Below are positions 26,848-34,998 of a stretch of DNA of 64,000 nt, in pieces. Numbering within the stretch: the stretch's first letter is position 1; the number at the start of each line of letters is the position of its first letter. Below the pieces are notes generated by a model. It did not search any database. It saw only the letters and a program-made list of their open reading frames with translations, and was not told the DNA's origin. The stretch covers positions 1,488,001 through 1,552,000 of the forward strand of contig NZ_CP011254.1 in assembly GCF_001006005.1 (NCBI RefSeq). Reading direction: 5' to 3'. The position numbers and the translations under genes were made by a program. The stretch comes from Serratia fonticola (GTDB lineage: Bacteria > Pseudomonadota > Gammaproteobacteria > Enterobacterales > Enterobacteriaceae).

Positions 26848-27390
26848 TTACTGATTTACGACTGCGGGGACCGGAATATCCAATCCATAAAGGCGCAGCA
26901 TGGCAGGCGTGTCTTCAACGTCAGCAAAAACATACCGCACTCGGACTGCCGCATTTTCCGGAATGGTAATATTCGCATCCCCAGGCACCAATGCGGTTTT
27001 CAGTGGTGAAACAAAACCCTCCTTGTCTAACAGCATCAATGATTTACTTTCATTCAGATTGCTAAGACGTACGATTTTGTCGGTTTTATTACGGAGGGAA
27101 AGGGTCACTTTATATTCTTGGGCCGCGACTTTCTCAATGGCGGAAACCGATGCGGTGACATTTTTAACCAGATTGTCTTTGTCGGTCACAATGATGGCCC
27201 CATCAATGCTGCTACCTGACTGACGGCCATCATCCACGCCATCTTTCAGACCGCTGAGTGCATCTTTACCTGAGGCAATGACGCCAGAGACCACGCTTTT
27301 CACGCTGTCTTTCACCACGGCGGTCTCTTCAGCCTGAACGGCAGGGGCAGCCATCATCACCAAAACCAAGGCCATTACGCTATTTTTCAT
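26848..27390 (-). CDS. Exported protein of unknown function
   Basis: A 180-aa protein. The ATG at 27390 has AGGA eight bases upstream and gives a clean signal peptide (MKNSVMALVLVMMAAPAVQAEE); the frame also extends to 27432. The mature part starts with a helical, low-complexity stretch (VVKDSVKSVVSGVIASGKDALSG), then a beta-rich region (YKVTLSLRNKTDKIVRLSNLNE...VRVRYVFADV) that looks like an immunoglobulin-like fold. I do not recognise the family. No operon partner is obvious; it is divergent from the GT9-like gene. Confidence 0.75.
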   Translation of the reverse strand: MKNSVMALVLVMMAAPAVQAEETAVVKDSVKSVVSGVIASGKDALSGLKDGVDDGRQSGSSIDGAIIVTDKDNLVKNVTASVSAIEKVAAQEYKVTLSLRNKTDKIVRLSNLNESKSLMLLDKEGFVSPLKTALVPGDANITIPENAAVRVRYVFADVEDTPAMLRLYGLDIPVPAVVNQ

Positions 27391-27627
27391 CTCATTATCC
27401 TGCTTATCATTATCCATTGACGACAAAATCACCTCAATCTAGCGGAAAATAACACGGATGACATCTTATCTATTGGGGCTGCCTTCCTGCTGCTATTCAG
27501 GTAAGGCGTAAACACCAATCTTTTTAATGCTATTTCGCTTATTCTCACCTGCAAAGCGCGGCGTTTTCTGCCATTCTTTTGCCTATTCCTCCTAGCCTTA
27601 GCCGCGCCTTCGTAGACAGGACAAATA

Positions 27628-28662
27628 ATGGAAGTGTTAACAAAGGATGAAGTGTTATATCACCGGGGAAGTTTGCTGACAGCAGACGGCGTCATGGTCG
27701 CCTCATGGGATCTTGAGCAGCAGGAGAGTTTTTCCGGTGATTATTTTAGCCTGGCTGGCTACCGCGGTATCCGCAACGCCGCTGCGGCTCCTTTCAGCGT
27801 GGATTATTGTAATGAATCTGTCGTGCACATCATTAATGGCATGGGCGTAACGCTGGGCGATTCCATTATTGGCCTGACCGCGCTTGAAGCGCTGCGCGAG
27901 TTTAATCCCAACCTGCGTACTATTATCTACCGGCCAGGGCGCGCGCCCCACTATGTCGATCAGCTTTATCATCTGGCGGCAGGCGTGGTGGCGGATCTCC
28001 GTTGGCTGCCGTGGAAGGCAGAGCATCTTCCAGAGCAAGAACTGTGTATCGATGCCGGTAATCAGCTGTTCTGGCCAGCCTTCACCACGTTGCCGATGAT
28101 TGATTTTTTCCTGCAGGCGCTGGGCGTTAAACCTGCCGCTATTCCTGCTGCGGCGAAAGCCAACCGCTGGATGCAAAAACTGTGTCTGCCGCCATTACCT
28201 GAGTGCTGGCAGAACAAGCCCTATGTGCTGTTTTGCCCCACCGCCAGTACGCCGTTACGCAGCATCCCGGCCAGTGCTCATGTGCCACTGGTGAATGCCC
28301 TGTGGGAGAAGTTTGCCTGCCCGGTGCTGGGGTTCGGCGCAGTGGATCACCCGCATTATGTGGATATTCAACCGCTCTCCACCGCTACCGCGGATTTCCT
28401 GGCCTGGGTGAAGCATGCCCGCTATGTTCTGACATCGGATACCGCTGCGGTACATATTGCCGCAGGCTACGATGTCCCAACTACCGCCTTCTTTACCTCA
28501 ATCGCTCCCGAATTGCGGGTGCGAGACTATCCTTTATGTCAGCCGGTCTATTTTGCCCTCGCCAAGCTGAACAACGTGCAGGCCAGCGCCAGAAAGCATG
28601 ACCTGGAGCAGGTCGAACTAGCTTTTACTACCCTGATGCTAAACGAATTGCCGTGGGCCTGA
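27628..28662 (+). CDS. GT9-like glycosyltransferase (heptosyltransferase family)
   Basis: A 344-aa cytosolic protein with RBS AGGAC. The N-terminal domain has a phosphate-loop-like GMGVTLGDSIIGLTALEALREFNP, the pattern that opens GT9 (WaaC/WaaF-type) proteins, and the C-terminal domain has VLTSDTAAVHIAAGYDVPTTAFFTS, the nucleotide-sugar-binding signature of GT9. A 50-residue extension precedes the first motif. It is followed 22 bp later by a signalling cluster. It could modify LPS core or, as some GT9 relatives do, an autotransporter or other protein; neither acceptor is clear from sequence. Confidence 0.7.
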   Translation: MEVLTKDEVLYHRGSLLTADGVMVASWDLEQQESFSGDYFSLAGYRGIRNAAAAPFSVDYCNESVVHIINGMGVTLGDSIIGLTALEALREFNPNLRTIIYRPGRAPHYVDQLYHLAAGVVADLRWLPWKAEHLPEQELCIDAGNQLFWPAFTTLPMIDFFLQALGVKPAAIPAAAKANRWMQKLCLPPLPECWQNKPYVLFCPTASTPLRSIPASAHVPLVNALWEKFACPVLGFGAVDHPHYVDIQPLSTATADFLAWVKHARYVLTSDTAAVHIAAGYDVPTTAFFTSIAPELRVRDYPLCQPVYFALAKLNNVQASARKHDLEQVELAFTTLMLNELPWA

Positions 28663-28684
28663 TCCCCGGTCTGGAGAACTACCG

Positions 28685-29179
28685 ATGCTGTTGACCGCAA
28701 TAAGAAATACCGCGTTTGCCCTGCTGGCTTTGGTCATTACCCAAACCAGTGCTCTCAGCTTTACCCTGGAAGTCAGCGGCAAGATTAAAAACACCACCGA
28801 CGCCGAGAACAAAACCTATGTCTTTACCGATAAAGAGCTGTTTGCCATGCCAGTCCACAGCATCACGACCACCACTTCGTGGACGCCCAGAGTAAAATTC
28901 GATGGCGTATTGCTGGCGGATATTTTGGCTAAAGTGGGTGCCGAAGGCACCATGATGACGCTCTACGCGCTGAACGATTATTATATTGATGTGCCCATCT
29001 CGGACGTGGCTAAATACAATATGATCCTGGCCTATAAAATGGGCGGGGAAATGTTAAAGGTGCGCGATTTCGGGCCGCTGTTTCTGATCTATCCCCGCGA
29101 TGCCGGGGGCGCGGAGCTCAATTCTCCGCTGTATAACTCGCGCTTTATCTGGCAGATCAACAGGATCGTCATTAAATGA
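28685..29179 (+). CDS. Periplasmic molybdopterin-oxidoreductase-fold protein (SUOX-like domain)
   Basis: A 164-aa protein with signal peptide (ending TSALSFTLEVSG) and a fold of the Oxidored_molyb family: LEVSGKI at the start, KTYVFTDKELFAMPVHSITTTTSWTP, FDGVLLADILAKVGAEG, YALNDYYIDVPISDV, ILAYKMGGEMLKVRDFGPLFLIYP. The conserved Cys that binds molybdenum in SUOX and MsrP is replaced (no Cys in the TTTTSWTP segment), so it is probably a ligand-binding or structural relative rather than an enzyme. Its stop overlaps the start of a histidine kinase (ATGA), which points to a sensory partner. Confidence 0.75.
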   Translation: MLLTAIRNTAFALLALVITQTSALSFTLEVSGKIKNTTDAENKTYVFTDKELFAMPVHSITTTTSWTPRVKFDGVLLADILAKVGAEGTMMTLYALNDYYIDVPISDVAKYNMILAYKMGGEMLKVRDFGPLFLIYPRDAGGAELNSPLYNSRFIWQINRIVIK

Positions 29180-30963
29180 AGTTAGTCAGGTTCAAAGACA
29201 GTGGCAGATTGGCTATTCCGGCCATTTTTGCCGCCTTATTCCTACTCGCCTCAACGGTGACGCTGTATTACTACAGCGCCACCTTGTCCAAAAAAGGGCT
29301 GTATGCCGTTGCCGGTACGCAGGAAAACTACTCTTGGTCGATCGCCAAGTTCGCCATCAAGCTGGCGGAATTTGAAACCCTGGTGGAACAGCAAAAAAGC
29401 ACCAACCAGGTGGATATCGATAATCTGAGGCTAAGGTTCGATATTCTCTATTCTCGCTATTCGGTGCTCGCCCGCCCGTCAGAGTCGACCCTGCCGCTGT
29501 ACCACGAACCTGGCTATCCCGAGCTCGTTGAGCGGATGCGCAATGAAATTACCCAGTTGGATCAGTTGGTCAACAGCCCTCAGGTAGATCTGGGGCTGAT
29601 TTCGCAGGCCATGCAGCAGATCAAACCTTCCGCGATTATGATGGCCAACCTGGCGGACCACGCTGAAGTGAAGCAGCGTACCGGGGCTTACGAAGATTTT
29701 ATCGAGAAAAGGCACATCATCTTTTATGGCCTGGTGATCATCATGTTCTCGGTGATCGCGCTGATTGCCATCACGCTGATCGTCATCCGCCAGCAGCGCC
29801 AAACCATCAGCCAACAGTCGAAGGCCATTCGCGCTGAGCAAAAGGCTATCCGCACCAAAAACGCCTTCCTCGGGGCCATCGGGCATGAACTGCGCACCTC
29901 GCTGCAAAGCATTATGTCCGCCATTGATGTGCTGACCAATACCCGCGTATCCCATGAGCACAAGGATACCTTCCACCGGCTGGAAACCGCCGCCGAGCAG
30001 ATAGAAAGCCAGATGAAGGATCTCACCGATTATGCGCGCCTGGACAGCGGCATGATGGAGCTGCGCATTGTTCCCTTTAATGCCCAGCAGGTGATCGACG
30101 AAACGACGGATGAAATCGCCATGCTGACCCATAAACCTGGGGTCAAACTGGTACGTGAAGTGGAATTCACCCATGCGCAGGTCTATTCCGACCCTCAGCG
30201 GCTACGGCAAATCGTGGTTAACCTGCTGACCAACGCCTTTAAATATACCGAAAGCGGCACCATCACGCTGCACAGCTGCCTGCGTAGCCAACCGGCGGGG
30301 AGTTCGTTAATCATCGAAGTCACGGATACTGGCATCGGTATCGACAATGCCCTGCTACCGCAGATTTTTGAGCCCTTTACCCAGCTCGATCAGTCAAATA
30401 CTCGCCAATACAGCGGGGTTGGCATGGGATTGGCGATCGTCCACGGCCTGGTTGAATTGCTCGGCGGCACGATCACGGTGTACAGCGAAGTGGGAGAAGG
30501 CAGCACCTTTATCGTCAGCATTCCCGTTGAGATCAGTGAAGAACAGTTGCCAGAGCAAAGCCCACGTCCGGCAGCGACGCTGTTGAAAAAAGAGCAGCAA
30601 ATCCTGGTGGTAGACGACAATCCTGCCGCAGGCATGGCCTTTATCGCCCTGCTCGACAAGTTGGGCTATCAATATGAGCTGTGTGACTCGTCAGAACGTG
30701 CACTGCAAAAGCTGCTGCGGCGGCCTTACGATGCCTTGCTGCTCGATCTGCAAATGCCCGGCATCGATGGTGTGGCAGTGGCGCAACAGCTACGTGACCA
30801 GCGCGGCCCGAACCGTAATATCCCGATTATCGGTATCAGCGCCTATACGCCAGAACTGCTGCCTAGCGAGCAACGCGCCATGTTTGACGATTATCTGATG
30901 AAACCAGTACGCATGGAGGCGCTATCCACCTCACTCACGTCGCTGTTTGTCACTACAGATTAA
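29176..30963 (+). CDS. Hybrid sensor histidine kinase with C-terminal receiver
   Basis: A 595-aa inner-membrane sensor. TM1 at about 14-32, a helical periplasmic sensor region (35-178), TM2 at about 181-205, a short coiled coil, HisKA with the phospho-His in GAIGHELRTS (H237), HATPase with NLLTNAFKYT (N box), DTGIGID (G1) and GVGMGLAIVHG (G2), then a receiver (ILVVDDNP; phospho-Asp in ALLLDLQMPG; conserved Lys in MKPVR). ATGA overlap couples it to the SUOX-like periplasmic protein. Its last bases overlap, head-on, the 3' end of the HTH-receiver gene, so the two 3' ends are antisense to each other. The signal is unknown. Confidence 0.9.
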   Translation: MKLVRFKDSGRLAIPAIFAALFLLASTVTLYYYSATLSKKGLYAVAGTQENYSWSIAKFAIKLAEFETLVEQQKSTNQVDIDNLRLRFDILYSRYSVLARPSESTLPLYHEPGYPELVERMRNEITQLDQLVNSPQVDLGLISQAMQQIKPSAIMMANLADHAEVKQRTGAYEDFIEKRHIIFYGLVIIMFSVIALIAITLIVIRQQRQTISQQSKAIRAEQKAIRTKNAFLGAIGHELRTSLQSIMSAIDVLTNTRVSHEHKDTFHRLETAAEQIESQMKDLTDYARLDSGMMELRIVPFNAQQVIDETTDEIAMLTHKPGVKLVREVEFTHAQVYSDPQRLRQIVVNLLTNAFKYTESGTITLHSCLRSQPAGSSLIIEVTDTGIGIDNALLPQIFEPFTQLDQSNTRQYSGVGMGLAIVHGLVELLGGTITVYSEVGEGSTFIVSIPVEISEEQLPEQSPRPAATLLKKEQQILVVDDNPAAGMAFIALLDKLGYQYELCDSSERALQKLLRRPYDALLLDLQMPGIDGVAVAQQLRDQRGPNRNIPIIGISAYTPELLPSEQRAMFDDYLMKPVRMEALSTSLTSLFVTTD

Positions 30964-31804
30964 AGCACCGTTGCAGTGCGGCTTCGATTACATGGAGCCG
31001 CACCGGTTTTTCATACGGGCCTAACACGTCATAATCGCGCATCGCTCTGGCAATCTCTGACTCACGCAAATCGGTGCCCAACTGGCCGGTCAGCACCAGG
31101 ATCGGCGCATCTGCATGATCGGAAGTGCGAATGGTTTCGATGCATTTCTGCGCCGTTTCGTGGCCTATCAACCAATCCACCACGTAGCCATCAAACGGGT
31201 TTTTGGCCAGCGCCTGGCAGAAACTGCTGACGTCATAGAAAGCCACGGCATTGAATCCTTGGCTATTGAGATACTTGGTTAGCTCATCAGCGGCCTGATG
31301 TGCATCATCCAATACCGCAATGCTCAGGCGATCGTCTTCGCTATGGCTGGGGCGGATCTCGATCAGTTCGACAGCAAAACGCTTGCCCTGTGGGGCCTCG
31401 CTGGCTCGATAAACCATCCACTGCCCATCCTGCTGCAAGCCAACAAACTCGGCCTGCTTGCTGCCCACTAGTTCGCTGCTAATGTGCGCCACACAAGGTA
31501 ACGCCACCCCGGCCACAGAAAAGATGGCATCCTGTGCCACAGTGGACCCAACAGGCTCGCTTTCGGGCAGAATGTCGACGATGGACGCCGGCGTTTCTCC
31601 CAAAGCCAGTGCCACGCTGTTGATTTGTTCCAGCGTCCATGGGCTCTGGCCTTTCAGCTTGCGGTGAGCATGGGAAAAACTCAGATCCAAAATGCGGCTG
31701 AGTTCCTTGGCATGTTGTCGCTTGCCGATCCCATGCTGCAAAAAGAGTTCCCTAACCTTGCCTGCAATCGACTGCGAATCGAATTTTTGATGATTGTTAA
31801 ACAT
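30953..31804 (-). CDS. HTH (BetR-like) plus receiver-domain regulator
   Basis: A 283-aa protein; the ATG at 31804 has GAAGGA five bases upstream, and the longer start at 31861 has none. Residues 15-80 are an HTH segment of the BetR type (ARELFLQHGIGKRQHAKELSRILDLSFSHAHRKLKGQSPWTLEQINSVA region). A middle domain follows, then a C-terminal receiver: LDD acidic pair, phospho-Asp in GYVVDWLIG, Thr in ILVLTGQ, Lys in YEKPVR, all canonical. Domain order is reversed from usual response regulators, with output first. It faces the hybrid kinase and shares 11 bp with it, which suggests a phosphorelay pair. Confidence 0.8.
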   Translation of the reverse strand: MFNNHQKFDSQSIAGKVRELFLQHGIGKRQHAKELSRILDLSFSHAHRKLKGQSPWTLEQINSVALALGETPASIVDILPESEPVGSTVAQDAIFSVAGVALPCVAHISSELVGSKQAEFVGLQQDGQWMVYRASEAPQGKRFAVELIEIRPSHSEDDRLSIAVLDDAHQAADELTKYLNSQGFNAVAFYDVSSFCQALAKNPFDGYVVDWLIGHETAQKCIETIRTSDHADAPILVLTGQLGTDLRESEIARAMRDYDVLGPYEKPVRLHVIEAALQRCFNL

Positions 31805-31883
31805 TTTATCCTTCGATATATCTCGCTGATTTTTCAGTCGCTTTGACACCCATCCGTACAAAAACGTTATCGAAATCTCGCAT

Positions 31884-31944
31884 ACTATACAATCTTAGCC
31901 TAATAGCTTGCTTGACATACCATCTTTTATGGTCAAACATGGTA
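31884..31944. promoter_or_regulatory. Divergent control region with ACCAT/ATGGT repeats
   Basis: TTGACA (31912-31917) on the plus strand runs into TACCAT (31918-31923), ATGGT (31929-31933) and ATGGTA (31939-31944), which form nested inverted repeats. On the minus strand TATAGT (31884-31889) is a good -10 for the HTH-receiver gene with no good -35, as expected for a promoter under activator control. A candidate binding site for the HTH-receiver protein itself. Confidence 0.45.
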
Positions 31945-31966
31945 CCAGAAGTGATATATTATAAAA

Positions 31967-32140
31967 ACGATAGTAGAACGATAAGTTAGTAATAACCATA
32001 CCAGCACCAGGGAAATTATAAGCCGGCCACAACACCTGATTAAAGTATCGACAGGGAGTTGCAAGCTGAGCAAGTTTAACCGCAGAGTTAATTGCTTCAC
32101 CCCTCGTTAAGCCGGGGCCCGCAAGGGTTCCGGTTTTTTA
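31967..32140 (+). ncRNA. Candidate small regulatory RNA
   Basis: The gap between two minus-strand genes ends in a very strong plus-strand intrinsic terminator (32111-32140). Upstream there is no ORF worth calling, but TATATT (31955-31960) can be a -10, so a transcript of about 170 nt would start near 31967. An isolated terminator on the strand opposite to both neighbours is the usual mark of an intergenic sRNA. I do not recognise the sequence as a known enterobacterial sRNA. The start is uncertain; a shorter form is possible. Confidence 0.45.
32111..32140 (+). terminator. Strong terminator of the candidate sRNA
   Basis: GCCGGGGCCC (32111-32120) and GGGTTCCGGT (32125-32134) make a 10-bp stem with three G-U pairs, closed by a GCAA tetraloop and followed by a T-run. 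Confidence 0.85.
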
Positions 32141-32156
32141 TTAGCCAAAAACCCAA

Positions 32157-32186
32157 TGAAAAGGCCGGAGAACACTCCCCGGCCCG
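32157..32186 (-). terminator. Terminator of the TetR gene
   Basis: Read on the minus strand, GGCCGG (32179-32184) and CCGGCC (32163-32168) form a stem extended by inner pairs, followed by TTTT. Confidence 0.7.
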
Positions 32187-32213
32187 TCAGCATGGCCAAC
32201 CTCGATCGGCAGA

Positions 32214-32915
32214 TTACCTTCCAGCGTTGGCATCTTCTTCAGCCTGGCGAATGATGGCTTTGGCCATCCACTGGGTCACATCTTGAATATCATCGAGCTC
32301 TAAACCCCAAATGTCCTTCAGCACCAGGAACACCTCGGAACCATAAATCAGCGAAAAGGCGTGGATTACGCGTTGCAGGGCTTCAGCAGGGAGTTTGTTC
32401 TGCAAGGGCTCCACCGCCAGCTTCAACAGCCGTTTGCGATTGCCACGCACAAACTTTTCGCCCGGCGTCGCGTTAGCCCATTGCTGGAGCGATAGCTGTA
32501 ACGCCGCACGTAGCGCGCCTTCATGCTGCTCCATCTGCGGATAGGCAAACGCCAACAGTTGATGAATGCGCTTGAGCGCATCGTTATCCTGCGGTTGCCA
32601 TTCAAGGATCGGCCCCAGGCTTTTCGCCACAACGGCGGAGATCAGGGCACTTTGGGTGGGAAAATAGCGATAAGCGGTGGCACGGGAGACCTGCGCATGC
32701 GCCGCCAGCTCTGTAATCGAAGGGAAGACCCCACCATCGTAGAGCTCCATCGCACAGGCCAGCAGCAAGCTGCGGGTTTTGGCACGAGTATGTGTCAAAG
32801 ATTCATCCCGTGGAGCGGGAAATGCGGATATTGGCACGTTTTCCTCGAACTTCCTCGTATCTTCCAGCCTTGGAGTCAATACGATAGACAGCCTCACCGA
32901 CAGATCCTGGCCCAT
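32214..32915 (-). CDS. TetR/AcrR-family regulator
   Basis: A 233-aa (or slightly shorter) regulator. The HTH is at residues about 45-95: TRSLLLACAMELYDGGVFPSITELAAHAQVSRATAYRYFPTQSALI, the standard TetR pattern ending in YRYF. The rest is helical ligand-binding domain. The N-terminus before the HTH is long and lacks a good RBS, so the true start may be further downstream at a non-ATG codon. It is divergent from the Tm-1-like gene, and a perfect inverted repeat lies in the leader of that gene, so it probably represses it. Confidence 0.85.
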   Translation of the reverse strand: MGQDLSVRLSIVLTPRLEDTRKFEENVPISAFPAPRDESLTHTRAKTRSLLLACAMELYDGGVFPSITELAAHAQVSRATAYRYFPTQSALISAVVAKSLGPILEWQPQDNDALKRIHQLLAFAYPQMEQHEGALRAALQLSLQQWANATPGEKFVRGNRKRLLKLAVEPLQNKLPAEALQRVIHAFSLIYGSEVFLVLKDIWGLELDDIQDVTQWMAKAIIRQAEEDANAGR

Positions 32916-33064
32916 CGGCAACGTAAAAAATTACCGCTAAGATAGCCAAAAACGGGACACAAGTCTCACTTTAAGCAAATTAATGCTTGCAAAAATGATA
33001 CGGCAGTCTCATTATGACCAACAAATAAACGATAGTACCTTATTGTCCGACACCAGGGTTCACC

Positions 33065-33118
33065 ACCTACTATAAAAAATAGCATTAAAATCAATTTGTT
33101 CAGACCTTTGTCTGAACC
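33065..33118 (+). promoter_or_regulatory. Promoter and inverted repeat ahead of the Tm-1-like gene
   Basis: CTATAAAA (near 33069) is a likely -10. About 30 bases later GTTCAGAC (33098-33105) and GTCTGAAC (33110-33117) form a perfect 8-bp inverted repeat with 4-nt spacer, followed by CTTTTTC and the RBS AGGAACAG. It can be either a TetR operator or a leader hairpin-terminator. Confidence 0.6.
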
Positions 33119-33132
33119 TTTTTCAGGAACAG

Positions 33133-34356
33133 ATGATGAGCAGCACCCCAGGTTTTGTCTATATTGCTACCACAGCAGATACTAAAGGACAAGAACTGGA
33201 ATATGTCCGTCATCTGATCGCCAATCTCGATTTACCCGTCATCACCCTCGATCTCTCCACTTCCGGTAAGCCTTCTCTGTATCATGCGGACGTTTCTGCA
33301 CATGAGATCGCGGGTTACCATCCGGAAGGTGAACAAGCCGTTTTTTGTGCTAATCGCGGGCAGGCGATTGCGGCCATGGCTATCGCTTTTGAGCGCTTCA
33401 TGCTCTCACGTCGTGATGTTGCTGCGCTGCTCGGTTTGGGCGGGTCTGGTGGCACCGCGATCATCACACCCGCCATGCAACAGTTGCCCATCGGCCTGCC
33501 AAAGCTGATGGTATCGAGTATGGCTGCGGGTGATGTCGCTGGCTATGTCGGCTCCAGCGACATTGCCATGCTGTATTCTGTCACCGATATCGCCGGGCTA
33601 AATCGCATTTCACGCAAGGTATTGAGCAATGCCGCCAACCAGATAGCCGGGGCCATCCGCTTTCATATCGATGATGATGCCGACAGCAAACCCGCCACCG
33701 GCCTGACCATGTTTGGCGTCACTACGCCTTGTATCAAGGCCGTGACCAACGCCATTGAGCACGACTGGGATTGCCTGGTGTTTCACGCTACCGGCAGTGG
33801 TGGCCAGGCAATGGAAAAGCTGATCGACAGCCGCTTGCTCAACGCCGTATTGGATCTGACCACCACCGAGGTATGCGACTATCTGTTTGATGGCGTGTTG
33901 GCCTGCAACGAAGATCGCTTTGGGGCCATTGCCCGCACTGAGATCCCTGGTGTGATGTCATGCGGGGGGCTGGATATGATCAACTTCGGTCACCCGAAAA
34001 CCATTCCGGCCCGCTACGCCAATCGTCAATTTTATTGCCACAACAGCCAGGTAACGCTGATGCGCACCACGGCGCAGGAGAATACCCAGTTAGGGCGCTG
34101 GATTGGTGACAAGCTGAACGCCTGTGCCGGGGAGGTATGCTTTGTCGTACCGCTGGGTGGCTTTTCAACTTTGGATGCGCCAGGGCAGCCCTTCTGGGAT
34201 CCACAGGCGCTGAGCGCTTTTGTTCACTCGCTGGAACGGACGCTGGTACAGACCGCAAAACGCCGGTTGCTCAAAGTGCCGTACCATATCAACGATCCCC
34301 TGTTCGCCGCGATTATTATCGAACAATTTAATGCCATTGCTGCTACGGTTAAATAA
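33133..34356 (+). CDS. Tm-1-like ATP-binding protein (UPF0261 family)
   Basis: A 407-aa protein. The sequence [23 protein letters not shown] at the start, the glycine-rich [52 protein letters not shown], and the C-terminal [25 protein letters not shown] are signatures of UPF0261, related to the N-terminal domain of plant Tm-1. Bacterial members usually pair with a TIM-barrel protein of the phosphoenolpyruvate-hydrolase-like family. That partner is missing here; the gene is followed by a decayed region. The catalytic role is not established. TetR regulator divergent. Confidence 0.88.
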   Translation: MMSSTPGFVYIATTADTKGQELEYVRHLIANLDLPVITLDLSTSGKPSLYHADVSAHEIAGYHPEGEQAVFCANRGQAIAAMAIAFERFMLSRRDVAALLGLGGSGGTAIITPAMQQLPIGLPKLMVSSMAAGDVAGYVGSSDIAMLYSVTDIAGLNRISRKVLSNAANQIAGAIRFHIDDDADSKPATGLTMFGVTTPCIKAVTNAIEHDWDCLVFHATGSGGQAMEKLIDSRLLNAVLDLTTTEVCDYLFDGVLACNEDRFGAIARTEIPGVMSCGGLDMINFGHPKTIPARYANRQFYCHNSQVTLMRTTAQENTQLGRWIGDKLNACAGEVCFVVPLGGFSTLDAPGQPFWDPQALSAFVHSLERTLVQTAKRRLLKVPYHINDPLFAAIIIEQFNAIAATVK

Positions 34357-34396
34357 TCCTGTCAGAAAATTAAATTCGTGTCGATAGCCCTACTGT

Positions 34397-34565
34397 GGGC
34401 CGCCCCCCCCCCCCGTGATGGGTCAGAAAGGGTTATTTGTGGTCCATAATATTTTTACGGGCCGTAAACCCCTTGTTGGGCCGGTAAAACTTAAATTGGG
34501 CCATAAAAGGCAAAACGGGCCGTAAATATGATATTTTACGGTCCGTGTTTTTACTGGCCCGCAGG
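34397..34565. repeat. Degenerate tandem array of GGGCC-centred ~19-bp units
   Basis: A GGNCC/GGGCC core, often GGGCCGTAAA or GGGCCATAAA, recurs near 34397, 34420, 34441, 34459, 34478, 34498, 34517, 34540 and 34556. Spacing is mostly 18-20 bases (range 16-24). The cores are palindromic (TTTACGGGCCGTAAA at about 34454-34468 is a perfect 15-bp palindrome). I do not recognise the family; it resembles an operator array or iterons. Confidence 0.6.
34403..34414. repeat. Poly-C homopolymer tract (12 C)
   Basis: Twelve consecutive C residues at the left end of the repeat array. Such tracts are prone to slippage and to sequencing error, so length may not be exact. Confidence 0.8.
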
Positions 34566-34577
34566 AAACAAACATCG

Positions 34578-34715
34578 ATGACATCCTCAGATACCCTATC
34601 CAACCTGCAGCAGGGCATCCTGACCGCCATCGCTGCCGCGAAAATTCCGGGTACTGAACACGCACAACTGCGCCCGGTATCGCCTTTCGATGCGTATGAC
34701 GGAACAGTGGATTAA
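34578..34715 (+). pseudogene. Short ORF fragment, possibly mobile-element remnant (45 aa)
   Basis: A 45-codon frame, starting MTSSDTLSNLQQGILTAIAAAKIPG and ending at a TAA. The reading seems to go on in other frames (LVVQFNPCEIRGK after about 34720), as if a longer gene had suffered frameshifts. I do not recognise the family with confidence. It directly follows the tandem repeat array. Confidence 0.35.
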
Positions 34716-34750
34716 AGACGGGAAACCGGCCTGGTCGTCCAGTTCAACCC

Positions 34751-34942
34751 GTGCGAGATCCGCGGGAAATAGGCTGTAGGCGTGGCAGCACATACACCAT
34801 CCTCAATTTTGTATTCCAGATGGTCTTCGGGGGAAAATTCATTAAGAGTGATGATTTCAAACTGGTATTACTGGGGAGAGAGATCTTTGAACATGGCGGC
34901 CAGTCTATTTTTTACACTAACCTTATTAGGTTAAAATTTTAG
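34751..34942 (+). pseudogene. Short AT-rich ORF fragment (63 aa)
   Basis: A GTG-started frame whose last two thirds (YTILNFVFQMVFGGKFIKSDDFKLVLLGREIFEHGG) look protein-like and are more A+T-rich than the neighbours. No RBS. Probably the remaining tail of a foreign gene. Confidence 0.25.
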
Positions 34943-34967
34943 CTTCACGGTCAGGACTTTGTCATTA

Positions 34968-34998
34968 ATAAAAAAAAGCCGGGCAAATAACCCGGCAT
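34968..34998 (-). terminator. Rho-independent terminator of spy
   Basis: GCCGGG (34978-34983) pairs with CCCGGC (34991-34996). On the minus strand it is followed by a run of eight T. Confidence 0.9.

Noticed and set aside
28685..29179. Active sulfite-oxidase-like or methionine sulfoxide reductase enzyme
   Set aside because: The cysteine that would bind molybdenum is absent.
34397..34565. CRISPR array
   Set aside because: Units are too short (~19 bp), degenerate and without unique spacers of 30-35 bp; no cas genes.
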